This document shows, piece by piece, positions 1 through 4,738 of a DNA stretch of 5,665 bases. Numbering within the stretch: the stretch's first letter is position 1; each line of letters begins with the position of its first letter. The notes under the pieces were generated by a model. It was not told where the DNA came from. It made no database searches and saw only the letters and a program-made list of their open reading frames with translations. This stretch comes from CAZFLD01 sp964519835 (lineage in GTDB: Bacteria > Spirochaetota > Spirochaetia > DSM-27196 > CAZFLD01): assembly GCA_964519835.1 (NCBI GenBank), contig CAZFLD010000150.1:1-5665 (forward strand), in the 5' to 3' direction. The translations under genes and the position numbers were made by a program.

Positions 1-84
1 TCGGAGAAACGGGCCGCCGGCAAGACCTGTGTTGTAAGCGGGCGTCCGGCCAAGCATCTGGCGGTGTTTGCCAAGGCGTACTAG
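1..84 (+). CDS. proS: Prolyl-tRNA synthetase, C-terminal end (partial)
   Basis: Frame 1 is open from the window edge to a TAG at 82-84 and gives the last 27 residues of a protein, including CVVSGRPAKHL and the final FAKAY. A Cys-x-x-(S/T)-G-x-PA-K motif followed by a C-terminal F-(A/G)-(K/R)-(A/S)-Y is, from family knowledge, the end of the archaeal/eukaryal-type prolyl-tRNA synthetase. In that family the terminal Tyr carboxylate folds back toward the active site. The enzyme charges tRNA(Pro) with proline in the cytoplasm. Only the tail is visible, so catalytic motifs cannot be checked. This synthetase type occurs in spirochaetes among other bacteria. The identification rests on a short motif and is probable rather than certain. 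Confidence 0.72.
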   Translation, partial: SEKRAAGKTCVVSGRPAKHLAVFAKAY

Positions 85-149
85 GTGGCACCGATCTGGG
101 CAGGACGATCTGCTCGGAACCGGTTCGAAGAGTTCCCTCAAACTCCCGC

Positions 150-171
150 CAAGTGAGATACAAGTGAGATA
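150..171 (+). repeat. 11-bp tandem duplication upstream of the beta-barrel gene
   Basis: CAAGTGAGATA occurs twice in immediate succession (150-160 and 161-171). The second copy also forms a short inverted repeat with what follows: CAAGT at 161-165 against ACTTG at 173-177. The position just upstream of the start codon makes a regulatory role possible. A replication-slippage duplication without function is equally possible. Confidence 0.75.
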
Positions 172-175
172 TACT
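170..175 (+). promoter_or_regulatory. Possible -10 element, near-leaderless transcript
   Basis: TATACT (5 of 6 matches to TATAAT) ends 10 bp before the GTG start at 186. Transcription would then begin within a few bases of the start codon. No good -35 hexamer lies 16-18 bp upstream. The tandem repeat covers that position instead, so an activator may replace it, or the match may be chance. Confidence 0.3.
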
Positions 176-185
176 TGAGCGGTAG

Positions 186-911
186 GTGAAGCGAACAAAC
201 TCCACACACACGGGGCGGCCCCGTTTCCGGTGGCAGCCAACCATCCTTCTTATTCTTCTATCTGCAGCCCCGGCGCTCTCGTTCGAGCTCGAGAGTCTCG
301 ACCTTCGTACCGGCCTGGCGTGGATCGGCAACACGGACACCAGCCAGGGCAGTGAAACGAGCCCCCTCGTGGTGCTCCCCGGGGCGGGAGTGTCGTTTCG
401 CCTGTCGGACGCCGTACGGTTTGCACCGTCACTGGAGTTCCACTTGGACGAGTACGCCCTGGTCAACTCGGGCCGCGCGGTTCCAACTCAAATCGAGGCC
501 GGGTCGGCGGTGGGACCGATTGCGCTGGTGGGAGGGCTGATGGTGGCCACTCCCTGGTACTTCGGTTTTTTCCCCCTCCCGGAGCTCGAGCTTGCCGCGG
601 GTGTTTCGCCTACGGTGTTTTTTCGCTTCCCGCTATTCGGCATAGAAACTTCTGATACGACCTCCATCGGCAACTACCTCATGGGGCAAGGAAGGTTTGT
701 GTTTCCTGAGGTGCGGCTGTATGCCGGCTATCGGCGCTCCGAGAGTGTCGCTTTTAGCGCCGAAGCACGTGTGCTCTTCCCACTCTTCCACGTTTGGACC
801 GATGAGGGAGTAAGCCTGCCCGACCAGCTGATTGTTACGGGTGGAATCGGCATGCGCATCTTTCTGGCGGCGCCGGGAGACGGCGCAAACGGCTCGGGCG
901 CAGACGGTTAG
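186..911 (+). CDS. Secreted, probable outer-membrane beta-barrel protein, function unknown
   Basis: This encodes 241 residues from a GTG start, the first possible start because an in-frame TAG lies directly before it (183-185). The N-terminus has a basic segment (residues 2-15, with several Arg and Lys), a hydrophobic core at about 19-32 (TILLILLSAAPALS) and a likely signal-peptidase site near residues 30-33. The mature part alternates hydrophobic and polar residues with many Gly and aromatic positions, as in TGLAWIGN, GPIALVGGLMVATPWYFGFF and EVRLYAGY. This suits transmembrane beta strands of a small outer-membrane barrel. A final strand-like segment (IVTGGIGMRIFL, 216-227) is followed by a loose Gly/Asp/Ala tail rather than ending on an aromatic residue, as many barrels do. 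I do not recognise a named family. The gene converges on the transporter gene with 3 bp between the stop codons. Secretion is well supported; the barrel assignment is inferred. Confidence 0.7.
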   Translation: MKRTNSTHTGRPRFRWQPTILLILLSAAPALSFELESLDLRTGLAWIGNTDTSQGSETSPLVVLPGAGVSFRLSDAVRFAPSLEFHLDEYALVNSGRAVPTQIEAGSAVGPIALVGGLMVATPWYFGFFPLPELELAAGVSPTVFFRFPLFGIETSDTTSIGNYLMGQGRFVFPEVRLYAGYRRSESVAFSAEARVLFPLFHVWTDEGVSLPDQLIVTGGIGMRIFLAAPGDGANGSGADG

Positions 912-914
912 GCG

Positions 915-2147
915 CTACACAAAGTCCTCTACGAGGACTTCGCGTTTGAGTTTTTCGCGATAGGCAATAACATTGCCGACAACAAGCGATGTGACCGTGT
1001 CCATCAGCGCGCCAAGGCTGATCAAAAACGGCGCCACGGGTAGCAGCATCAGGTAGGCCTCTTCCATTCCTTGGCCGTACCACCTCGACATCATCGAAAG
1101 TCCAACCAACACGCCGGTTGCGGGGACGTTTCCCAAGAGAAAGCTGAGTCCAAATGAGGAGGCCACGATCCACACAAACTGCGAAAAGCTGACCTCCAGG
1201 CTGCTGTAGGACCGCAAGACGACAAAAAAGGCGATGGCGGTAACCATTGCGGTGCCGACCCGGCCGAAGATGGTCGCTATTGGGTAGGCGTGGGAACCGA
1301 CGACCCGTTCATGTCCCAGATTTTCCCGTCCAATCCGCTTGGAGGCGCCGAGCGCCAAGAATACGTCTCCGGACAAAAAGCTCGTAATTGCCGGGACGGC
1401 ACTCCCCAAGAGAAACTTGGCGGGACTTTCGCGGCCGCACAGCAGATACACAACAAGGGGATAGACCACGAGCACAAAAAACAGGACGACAAACACCGTC
1501 AGAAGAACCAGGTCGGCGTAGATGGAAAAATCGTCGATGGCGCGGAGGCTAAAGACAAAAGAAGCGGCGACAAAGACAAGGCCGATGCCGAGAATCTCGA
1601 CAACAACGGAGTTTACCCGGTAGACAACCGCAGCCATGGAGTCGAAGAAGGAGACGAGTGGTCCGGAGGTTTGCTGTTCTCGGTACGCGGCCGCACCAAT
1701 CACGAGGCCGGTAACAAAGATGGGAAGCAGAACGTTTCCCGGCGTCACAAATGATTGGAACACGTTGGTCGGGAACACTTCGAACAGGATCCGGCCGGCG
1801 GCGACCTCTTCGATACGGCTTCCCTCCTCGAGGAAAATCGCGATTCGTTCCGGGGACAGTACCAGAACCGCGAGCGCGCCGATCAGCACGGCGACGGCCG
1901 CGGCGACTGCTATGTAGAGCGAAAGCTGCAGGTAGATGCGGAGCATCTTTTTGTCGTCCAGAGCCTCGAAGGTCGCAACCAGCACGTTGGAAAAGACAAG
2001 GGCAAACAGAATGTAGCGGCCGACATGCCCGACAAGTCGCGCCGCGTCCAGGAAAAACGCCGGTGTGTCGCCGCCGCTCTCGCCAAGAATTGCGCCCAGC
2101 AGGACGCCCAAGATGCCGCCGACTAAGACTCGAATCCAGACTCTCAT
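915..2147 (-). CDS. Divergent dicarboxylate/amino acid:cation symporter (SDF/DAACS family)
   Basis: This encodes 410 residues from an ATG preceded by AGAGGA at good spacing. The protein is highly hydrophobic with about eight membrane segments. The fold of the glutamate-transporter family (GltPh, DctA, SstT) is recognisable: an N-terminal GGILGVLLGAILG helix, an NVFQSFVTPGNVLLPIFVTGLVIGAA segment cut by polar residues near 128-152, a re-entrant HP1-like region (248-266), a TM7-like IFGRVGTA (293-300), an HP2-like NVPATGVLVGLSMM (340-353) and a C-terminal TM8-like helix (372-395). The family couples Na+ or H+ to uptake of dicarboxylates or acidic or neutral amino acids at the inner membrane. 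The signature residues are altered: the Ser-rich HP1 motif is SFLSGD, NMDGT is replaced by GRVGT, and the TM8 Arg/Asn/Asp set is not evident, although D383 is kept. The substrate is therefore unknown. It is probably cotranscribed with the SDR-like gene 32 bp upstream. The family call is firm; the activity is uncertain. Confidence 0.82.
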   Translation of the reverse strand: MRVWIRVLVGGILGVLLGAILGESGGDTPAFFLDAARLVGHVGRYILFALVFSNVLVATFEALDDKKMLRIYLQLSLYIAVAAAVAVLIGALAVLVLSPERIAIFLEEGSRIEEVAAGRILFEVFPTNVFQSFVTPGNVLLPIFVTGLVIGAAAYREQQTSGPLVSFFDSMAAVVYRVNSVVVEILGIGLVFVAASFVFSLRAIDDFSIYADLVLLTVFVVLFFVLVVYPLVVYLLCGRESPAKFLLGSAVPAITSFLSGDVFLALGASKRIGRENLGHERVVGSHAYPIATIFGRVGTAMVTAIAFFVVLRSYSSLEVSFSQFVWIVASSFGLSFLLGNVPATGVLVGLSMMSRWYGQGMEEAYLMLLPVAPFLISLGALMDTVTSLVVGNVIAYREKLKREVLVEDFV

Positions 2148-2152
2148 TCGTA

Positions 2153-2158
2153 TCCTCT
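2153..2158 (-). promoter_or_regulatory. Shine-Dalgarno of the symporter gene
   Basis: On the minus strand, AGAGGA lies 5 bp before the ATG at 2147. The 32-bp space back to the preceding stop leaves little room for a promoter, which supports cotranscription. Confidence 0.6.
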
Positions 2159-2179
2159 ACTGTGGGCTATTGTAGTTTC

Positions 2180-2902
2180 CTACCTGCCGGAAAACAGGCC
2201 AAGGACGCTTCGCTTGCCGTGGACCAGCCACTTGCCGCGGGATCTTCGCCCGTCGCTTGTGACTTCGTCGACCACGGCCTCCACAAAGCCGTCGACGTCG
2301 TCGTCGAGACACCGAAATCCCCGGATGACGTCGTTTGACTCAAACAGTGATTCGACAAACCCTTCCAGACCGCGCAGCACCAATCGGCTTATGGGCGAAA
2401 GAGGAGCGAATCCTTCATTGAGGACAAACGAGAGCCGGGCGGGTTCATTCACGATTCGCCGCTGCGTGACTTCTCGGCTTACGTACAACGCAGCCTTGAG
2501 CTCGTCATCAATGCGTCGCTCCACGTCCACGGCGCCGGGGATCCGGGCGCCCGAGGCGGGGACACGGACGCCTGTGGCGGGAAGACGGGTGCCGTCGCCG
2601 GCCGCCCGTACGCCGGTTACAGCCCCTGCGGAAGCGACGTCACACACAAGAATCGTTTCGAACGATTGGCCAAACCTGTTGTGGGCAGTTGTGACAATCG
2701 CCTTGGCGGAAATCGGCGACCGTTTGTTCCACGGGATTTCCACCGCGTCGGCGTCTATTACTTGGTTGTGGACCGCTCCATTGTCCGACCGGTTCTTTGG
2801 TGGGACGGCGACGAGTACGCGCGTGTTTGCTGCCTCGAAGCGATTCTGAAGCATGTGCACGAGGCCTTCCGAATTGCCCGCAATAAGCAGTTTTGTCTCC
2901 AC
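2180..2902 (-). CDS. Degenerate short-chain dehydrogenase/reductase-like protein with tandem heptapeptide repeat
   Basis: With the GTG start at 2902 this encodes 240 residues. The reading frame stays open to an ATG at 3049, but that would run into the divergent gene, and the Rossmann-like first strand begins right after the GTG (ETKLLIAGNSEGL). The order of elements resembles the SDR family. A glycine loop (AGNSEGL, 8-14) stands where TGxxxGIG is expected. A segment with RFG...ETILVCDV (76-89) stands where SDRs have rfG-x-x-d-x-LVNNAG. DDELKAALYVSREV (132-145) resembles the alpha-4 helix, and ISRLVLRGLEGFVESL (171-186) resembles the active-site helix. The catalytic Tyr-x-x-x-Lys and the NAG motif are absent, so enzymatic activity is doubtful. 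Residues 97-124 are four tandem heptads of the form G-x-R-(hydrophobic)-P-(A/G)-x. It lies first in a likely operon with the symporter. Assignment to SDR is by pattern only and may prove wrong; the gene itself is solid. Confidence 0.6.
   Translation of the reverse strand: METKLLIAGNSEGLVHMLQNRFEAANTRVLVAVPPKNRSDNGAVHNQVIDADAVEIPWNKRSPISAKAIVTTAHNRFGQSFETILVCDVASAGAVTGVRAAGDGTRLPATGVRVPASGARIPGAVDVERRIDDELKAALYVSREVTQRRIVNEPARLSFVLNEGFAPLSPISRLVLRGLEGFVESLFESNDVIRGFRCLDDDVDGFVEAVVDEVTSDGRRSRGKWLVHGKRSVLGLFSGR
2531..2614 (-). repeat. Four tandem 21-bp repeats inside the SDR-like gene
   Basis: Four consecutive 21-bp units (2531-2551, 2552-2572, 2573-2593, 2594-2614) share a plus-strand pattern of three variable bases, then GGCGGGGA, two variable bases, CGG, a variable base and CGCC. 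The unit at 2594-2614 is the most diverged. In the protein they read GVRAAGD, GTRLPAT, GVRVPAS and GARIPGA. The unit length keeps the frame open, so gain or loss of a unit would change protein length without a frameshift. Confidence 0.8.
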
Positions 2903-2910
2903 CGGCTGCG

Positions 2911-2939
2911 ATTGTACCCGTCGCCAAGACCCTGGTAAA
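2911..2939 (-). promoter_or_regulatory. Likely promoter of the SDR-like/symporter pair
   Basis: On the minus strand, TTTACC (2939-2934, 4 of 6 to TTGACA) and TACAAT (2916-2911, 5 of 6 to TATAAT) are separated by exactly 17 bp. Transcription would start around 2904-2905, only a few bases before the proposed GTG at 2902. A leaderless mRNA would explain why no Shine-Dalgarno sequence is seen there. Confidence 0.45.
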
Positions 2940-2955
2940 GGCTTACGAAATTCGG

Positions 2956-2985
2956 TTGCCGATATGCCTGCACTGGATACACAAT
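2956..2985 (+). promoter_or_regulatory. Weak candidate promoter of the PRC-barrel gene
   Basis: TTGCCG (2956-2961) is followed by TACACA (2978-2983, 16-bp spacer) or CACAAT (2980-2985, 18-bp spacer). Neither -10 is strong. The position in the roughly 100-bp divergent intergenic region is right for this gene, but the sequence support is modest. Confidence 0.25.
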
Positions 2986-2991
2986 AGAGAT

Positions 2992-2997
2992 AGGAGG
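2992..2997 (+). promoter_or_regulatory. Shine-Dalgarno of the PRC-barrel gene
   Basis: AGGAGG, a consensus Shine-Dalgarno sequence, sits 5 bp before the ATG at 3003 and fixes that start. It is the strongest ribosome binding site in the window. Confidence 0.85.
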
Positions 2998-3002
2998 CAA
3001 CC

Positions 3003-3758
3003 ATGCTTCGAAAAAGCGGTAACATGTCCGGTCTCAAGGTCGTCGCCAACGATGGTGACTTTGGTAAAGTCTCGTACTTTCTTTTTGATGACGAACGATG
3101 GGTGGTTCGCTACGTGGTTGTGCGGACGGGGCCGTGGCTTTTTGGACGCGAGGTGATTCTGTCTCCGTACATCATCACTGAAGTCGACAAAGCAAATCAC
3201 TGCATCCGTGTTGATGCCGGAAAGGCGCAGCTCAAAGATGCGCCCGATTTGGACACAAAACAGCCAATTTCTCGCCAGATGGAGGCGGAGTACCTGCTCT
3301 ACTACCAATTCCCCGCCTATTGGGGCGGTGTGGGGCTCTGGGGGCACCGGAGCGCACCTCTCGAGCACGTCGAGGCCCATCGGCAGGAGGACCAAGGATC
3401 GCCGCGGCCCGACGCCGAAGATGACACAAGCCACATCCGAAGCACGCGAGAGGTCACGGGGTACACGGTCCACGCCGTAGACGGCGACTGTGGCCGCATC
3501 GACGACTTTGTGGTCGACGAGGACACTTGGGCGATTAGATACCTATTGGTAGACACCGGCAAGAGACTCGGGCGGAAAGAGGTCCTCCTACCCGCGCGGC
3601 TGCTCGACAGGGTCGACTGGTGGGGCGCCGAGGTTTTTGTGAACAGCTCGAAAGAAAAGATCGAAGGTTCCCCGGAGATAGACCCCAGCGAGGACATCGG
3701 ACGCGACCACGAGGCTGCGATCTACGACTACTACACCCTCCACCGGTACTGGCAGTAA
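3003..3758 (+). CDS. Tandem PRC-barrel domain protein
   Basis: This encodes 251 residues with a clear internal duplication. The first PRC-barrel domain spans about residues 8-85 (LKVVANDGDFGKVSYFLFDDERWVVRYVVV and then GREVILSP). The second spans about 148-228 (YTVHAVDGDCGRIDDFVVDE, DTWAIRYLLVDTG, then GRKEVLLPARLL). Each is followed by a similar short tail: EAEYLLYYQFPAYW at 94-107 and EAAIYDYYTLHRYW at 237-250. The linker between the halves (about 112-147) is hydrophilic and probably flexible. PRC-barrels are small beta folds found in RimM and in the photosynthetic reaction centre H subunit. Stand-alone tandem versions are common in bacteria, often treated as stress-related, and have no defined biochemical role. 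No signal peptide or membrane helix is seen, so it is probably cytoplasmic. It is transcribed on its own, divergently from the SDR-like gene. Its last codons lie inside the 55-bp sequence repeated across the assembly gap. Confidence 0.88.
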   Translation: MLRKSGNMSGLKVVANDGDFGKVSYFLFDDERWVVRYVVVRTGPWLFGREVILSPYIITEVDKANHCIRVDAGKAQLKDAPDLDTKQPISRQMEAEYLLYYQFPAYWGGVGLWGHRSAPLEHVEAHRQEDQGSPRPDAEDDTSHIRSTREVTGYTVHAVDGDCGRIDDFVVDEDTWAIRYLLVDTGKRLGRKEVLLPARLLDRVDWWGAEVFVNSSKEKIEGSPEIDPSEDIGRDHEAAIYDYYTLHRYWQ

Positions 3759-3800
3759 ATTGGTCTTTGTGCTGCCGGCCGCGGCTCTTCGCCGCGGCTC
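3746..3800. repeat. 55-bp sequence flanking the gap, left copy
   Basis: These 55 bases, from the last codons of the PRC-barrel gene through the hairpin, are identical to 3901-3955. The copy ends exactly at the first N, and its twin begins exactly after the last N. This is best read as the overlapping end of a contig, not a biological repeat. Confidence 0.95.
3778..3798. terminator. GC-rich hairpin after the PRC-barrel gene
   Basis: GCCGCGGC (3778-3785), a TCTTC loop and GCCGCGGC (3791-3798) form a perfect 8-bp stem 20 bp after the stop codon. Each arm is itself a palindrome. No T tract follows on either strand, so it is not a standard intrinsic terminator. It may still end or stabilise the transcript. 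The same hairpin appears at 3933-3953 in the repeated copy. Confidence 0.4.
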
Positions 3801-3900
3801 NNNNNNNNNNNNNNNNNNNNNNNNNNNNNNNNNNNNNNNNNNNNNNNNNNNNNNNNNNNNNNNNNNNNNNNNNNNNNNNNNNNNNNNNNNNNNNNNNNNN
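3801..3900. other. Assembly gap, 100 Ns
   Basis: This is exactly 100 undetermined bases, a conventional placeholder for a gap of unknown length. Because the flanking 55 bp are identical, the two contigs probably overlap and no sequence is actually missing here. Confidence 0.97.
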
Positions 3901-3955
3901 GTACTGGCAGTAAATTGGTCTTTGTGCTGCCGGCCGCGGCTCTTCGCCGCGGCTC
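3901..3955. repeat. 55-bp sequence flanking the gap, right copy
   Basis: This is an exact copy of 3746-3800. It repeats the Tyr-Trp-Gln-stop end of the PRC-barrel gene without the rest of the gene, as expected if the next contig begins within the previous one. The hairpin arms lie at 3933-3940 and 3946-3953. Confidence 0.95.
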
Positions 3956-4060
3956 ACCGGGGCCAGCCGGCGGCCCAGCCGATACGGCCGGCGACTCACG
4001 GCCCACAGGCTTCACTGATGCGCCGCAAACGCCGCTAATCAAGATCTAGCAAAATTTCTT
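3956..4060. other. Intergenic region before tetR, GC-rich then AT-rich
   Basis: The first part is very GC-rich with several short self-complementary blocks, such as GGGCC/GGCCC (3960-3964 and 3972-3976) and repeated GCCGGC. It may fold together with the hairpin just upstream. From about 4035 it turns AT-rich toward the tetR promoter. No supported gene or RNA is seen. Confidence 0.5.
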
Positions 4061-4089
4061 TTGAAATTCGCGCCATGATTTGCTACATT
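4061..4089 (+). promoter_or_regulatory. Promoter of the tetR-adaptor operon
   Basis: TTGAAA (4061-4066, 5 of 6 to TTGACA) and TACATT (4084-4089, 4 of 6 to TATAAT) are separated by exactly 17 bp, in an AT-rich island. Transcription would start around 4096, inside the palindrome that follows, so a bound repressor would block initiation. Confidence 0.6.
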
Positions 4090-4117
4090 CATTCTTGATT
4101 GAATGTTCATTCAAGAA
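4086..4117. promoter_or_regulatory. Palindromic TetR-type operator
   Basis: The core TTGAATG-N2-CATTCAA (4099-4114) is a perfect 7-bp inverted repeat. A second inverted pair, TTCTTGA (4092-4098) and TCAAGAA (4111-4117), is centred 2 bp away, and a further CATTCA lies at 4086-4091. Taken as one 26-bp element (4092-4117), 22 of 26 positions are symmetric. Position and symmetry suit a dimeric TetR repressor autoregulating its own operon. That this regulator binds here is inferred. Confidence 0.7.
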
Positions 4118-4132
4118 ACAGTGGGGCAATAC

Positions 4133-4738
4133 ATGTCACGGCAGTACGACGAAGACAAACGGGAACGAATCCTTGCAGCGGCACTCGAGGCTTTTGGTGA
4201 GAGCGGCTTTTCGACCGCGACCATGAAAGAGATCGCCATGCGGGCCGAGATCGCTCCCGGATCGATATACACCTATTTCCAGGACAAAGACGAGCTTTTT
4301 CGGTGCGCCGTCGACGACGCGTGGCAACAGTTCCATAGAGGCATGGACCATATCTTTGGCAGCTCGCGAACCCCGATTGAAAAAATGACCGCTCTTATGG
4401 ACTTTGGATTTGATCTTCTAAAGTCGCTGCATCCGCTCCTTAGAGGGATGTTTTCTGAGGCCAACCGGCAAGATTTGTTCCGCCGCAACCTGGACGATGT
4501 GTGTCTTCGGTTGGATGGTCTTTTTGCGACACCCGAATTTGCGCCGACGTCCCCGGCGCGGACTCCAAAAGAGCGCCACTTTTTTGTGCGGACAACGGTA
4601 GCCGGCATCCTCTTCCAAGCGGCAATTATCCCTCCTGAGAGCCTCGATGAGACCTTGGTCGAGATGAAGGAACAGGTGAGCAATACCTACTTCGCCGGCA
4701 TTTCCTCACCTGTACAGCATTCGGGTGGGAGCGCGTGA
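4133..4738 (+). CDS. TetR-family transcriptional repressor
   Basis: This encodes 201 residues from the ATG at 4133, with a GGGG Shine-Dalgarno (4123-4126) 6 bp upstream. An in-frame ATG at 4103 is rejected because it lies within the operator and close to the predicted transcription start. Residues about 8-55 are the typical TetR helix-turn-helix: RERILAAALEAFGESGFSTATMKEIAMRAEIAPGSIYTYFQDKDELF, with the conserved G-F-x-x-x-T-x-x-x-I-A, the G-S-I-Y-x-Y-F recognition helix and the K-D-E-L-F end. The C-terminal helical part (about 60-195) is the variable ligand-binding and dimerisation domain, so the inducer cannot be read. The stop overlaps the start of the adaptor gene (GTGA), so the two are translationally coupled. 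It most likely represses its own operon through the palindrome upstream, responding to a toxic compound exported by the pump. Confidence 0.9.
   Translation: MSRQYDEDKRERILAAALEAFGESGFSTATMKEIAMRAEIAPGSIYTYFQDKDELFRCAVDDAWQQFHRGMDHIFGSSRTPIEKMTALMDFGFDLLKSLHPLLRGMFSEANRQDLFRRNLDDVCLRLDGLFATPEFAPTSPARTPKERHFFVRTTVAGILFQAAIIPPESLDETLVEMKEQVSNTYFAGISSPVQHSGGSA

Larger units (their letters stand above)
85..185. other. Intergenic region, proS tail to beta-barrel gene
   Basis: This roughly 100-bp spacer holds a perfect 10-bp palindrome, GAACCGGTTC (117-126). It also has a GGAAC/GTTCC inverted pair around that palindrome (116-120 and 132-136) and, closer to the gene, the 11-bp tandem repeat described separately. 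No GC-rich hairpin followed by a T run is visible, so I cannot place a terminator for the upstream gene. Confidence 0.5.

Noticed and set aside
870..886. Perfect 6-bp stem GCGCCG-GGAGA-CGGCGC as a terminator between the convergent genes
   Set aside because: It lies inside the end of the beta-barrel coding region and has no T tract. In such GC-rich DNA a 6-bp stem is easily a chance event.
1290..2338. Long plus-strand open frames of 123-195 codons opposite the symporter gene
   Set aside because: Their products are highly charged and low in complexity, as expected for the antisense of a hydrophobic transporter gene. The minus-strand frame has clear membrane-protein character and a Shine-Dalgarno.
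2903..3049. N-terminal extension of the SDR-like gene to the ATG at 3049
   Set aside because: It would overlap the Shine-Dalgarno and first codons of the divergent PRC-barrel gene, cross the likely promoter, and add a sequence with no family-like pattern before the Rossmann-like strand.
3535..4042. Several open frames crossing the N run on both strands
   Set aside because: They read through undetermined bases and the repeated contig end, so their continuity is artificial.
4103..4132. Ten-residue longer TetR start at ATG 4103
   Set aside because: It lies within the palindromic operator just after the predicted transcription start and has no ribosome binding site, while ATG 4133 has GGGG at the right spacing.
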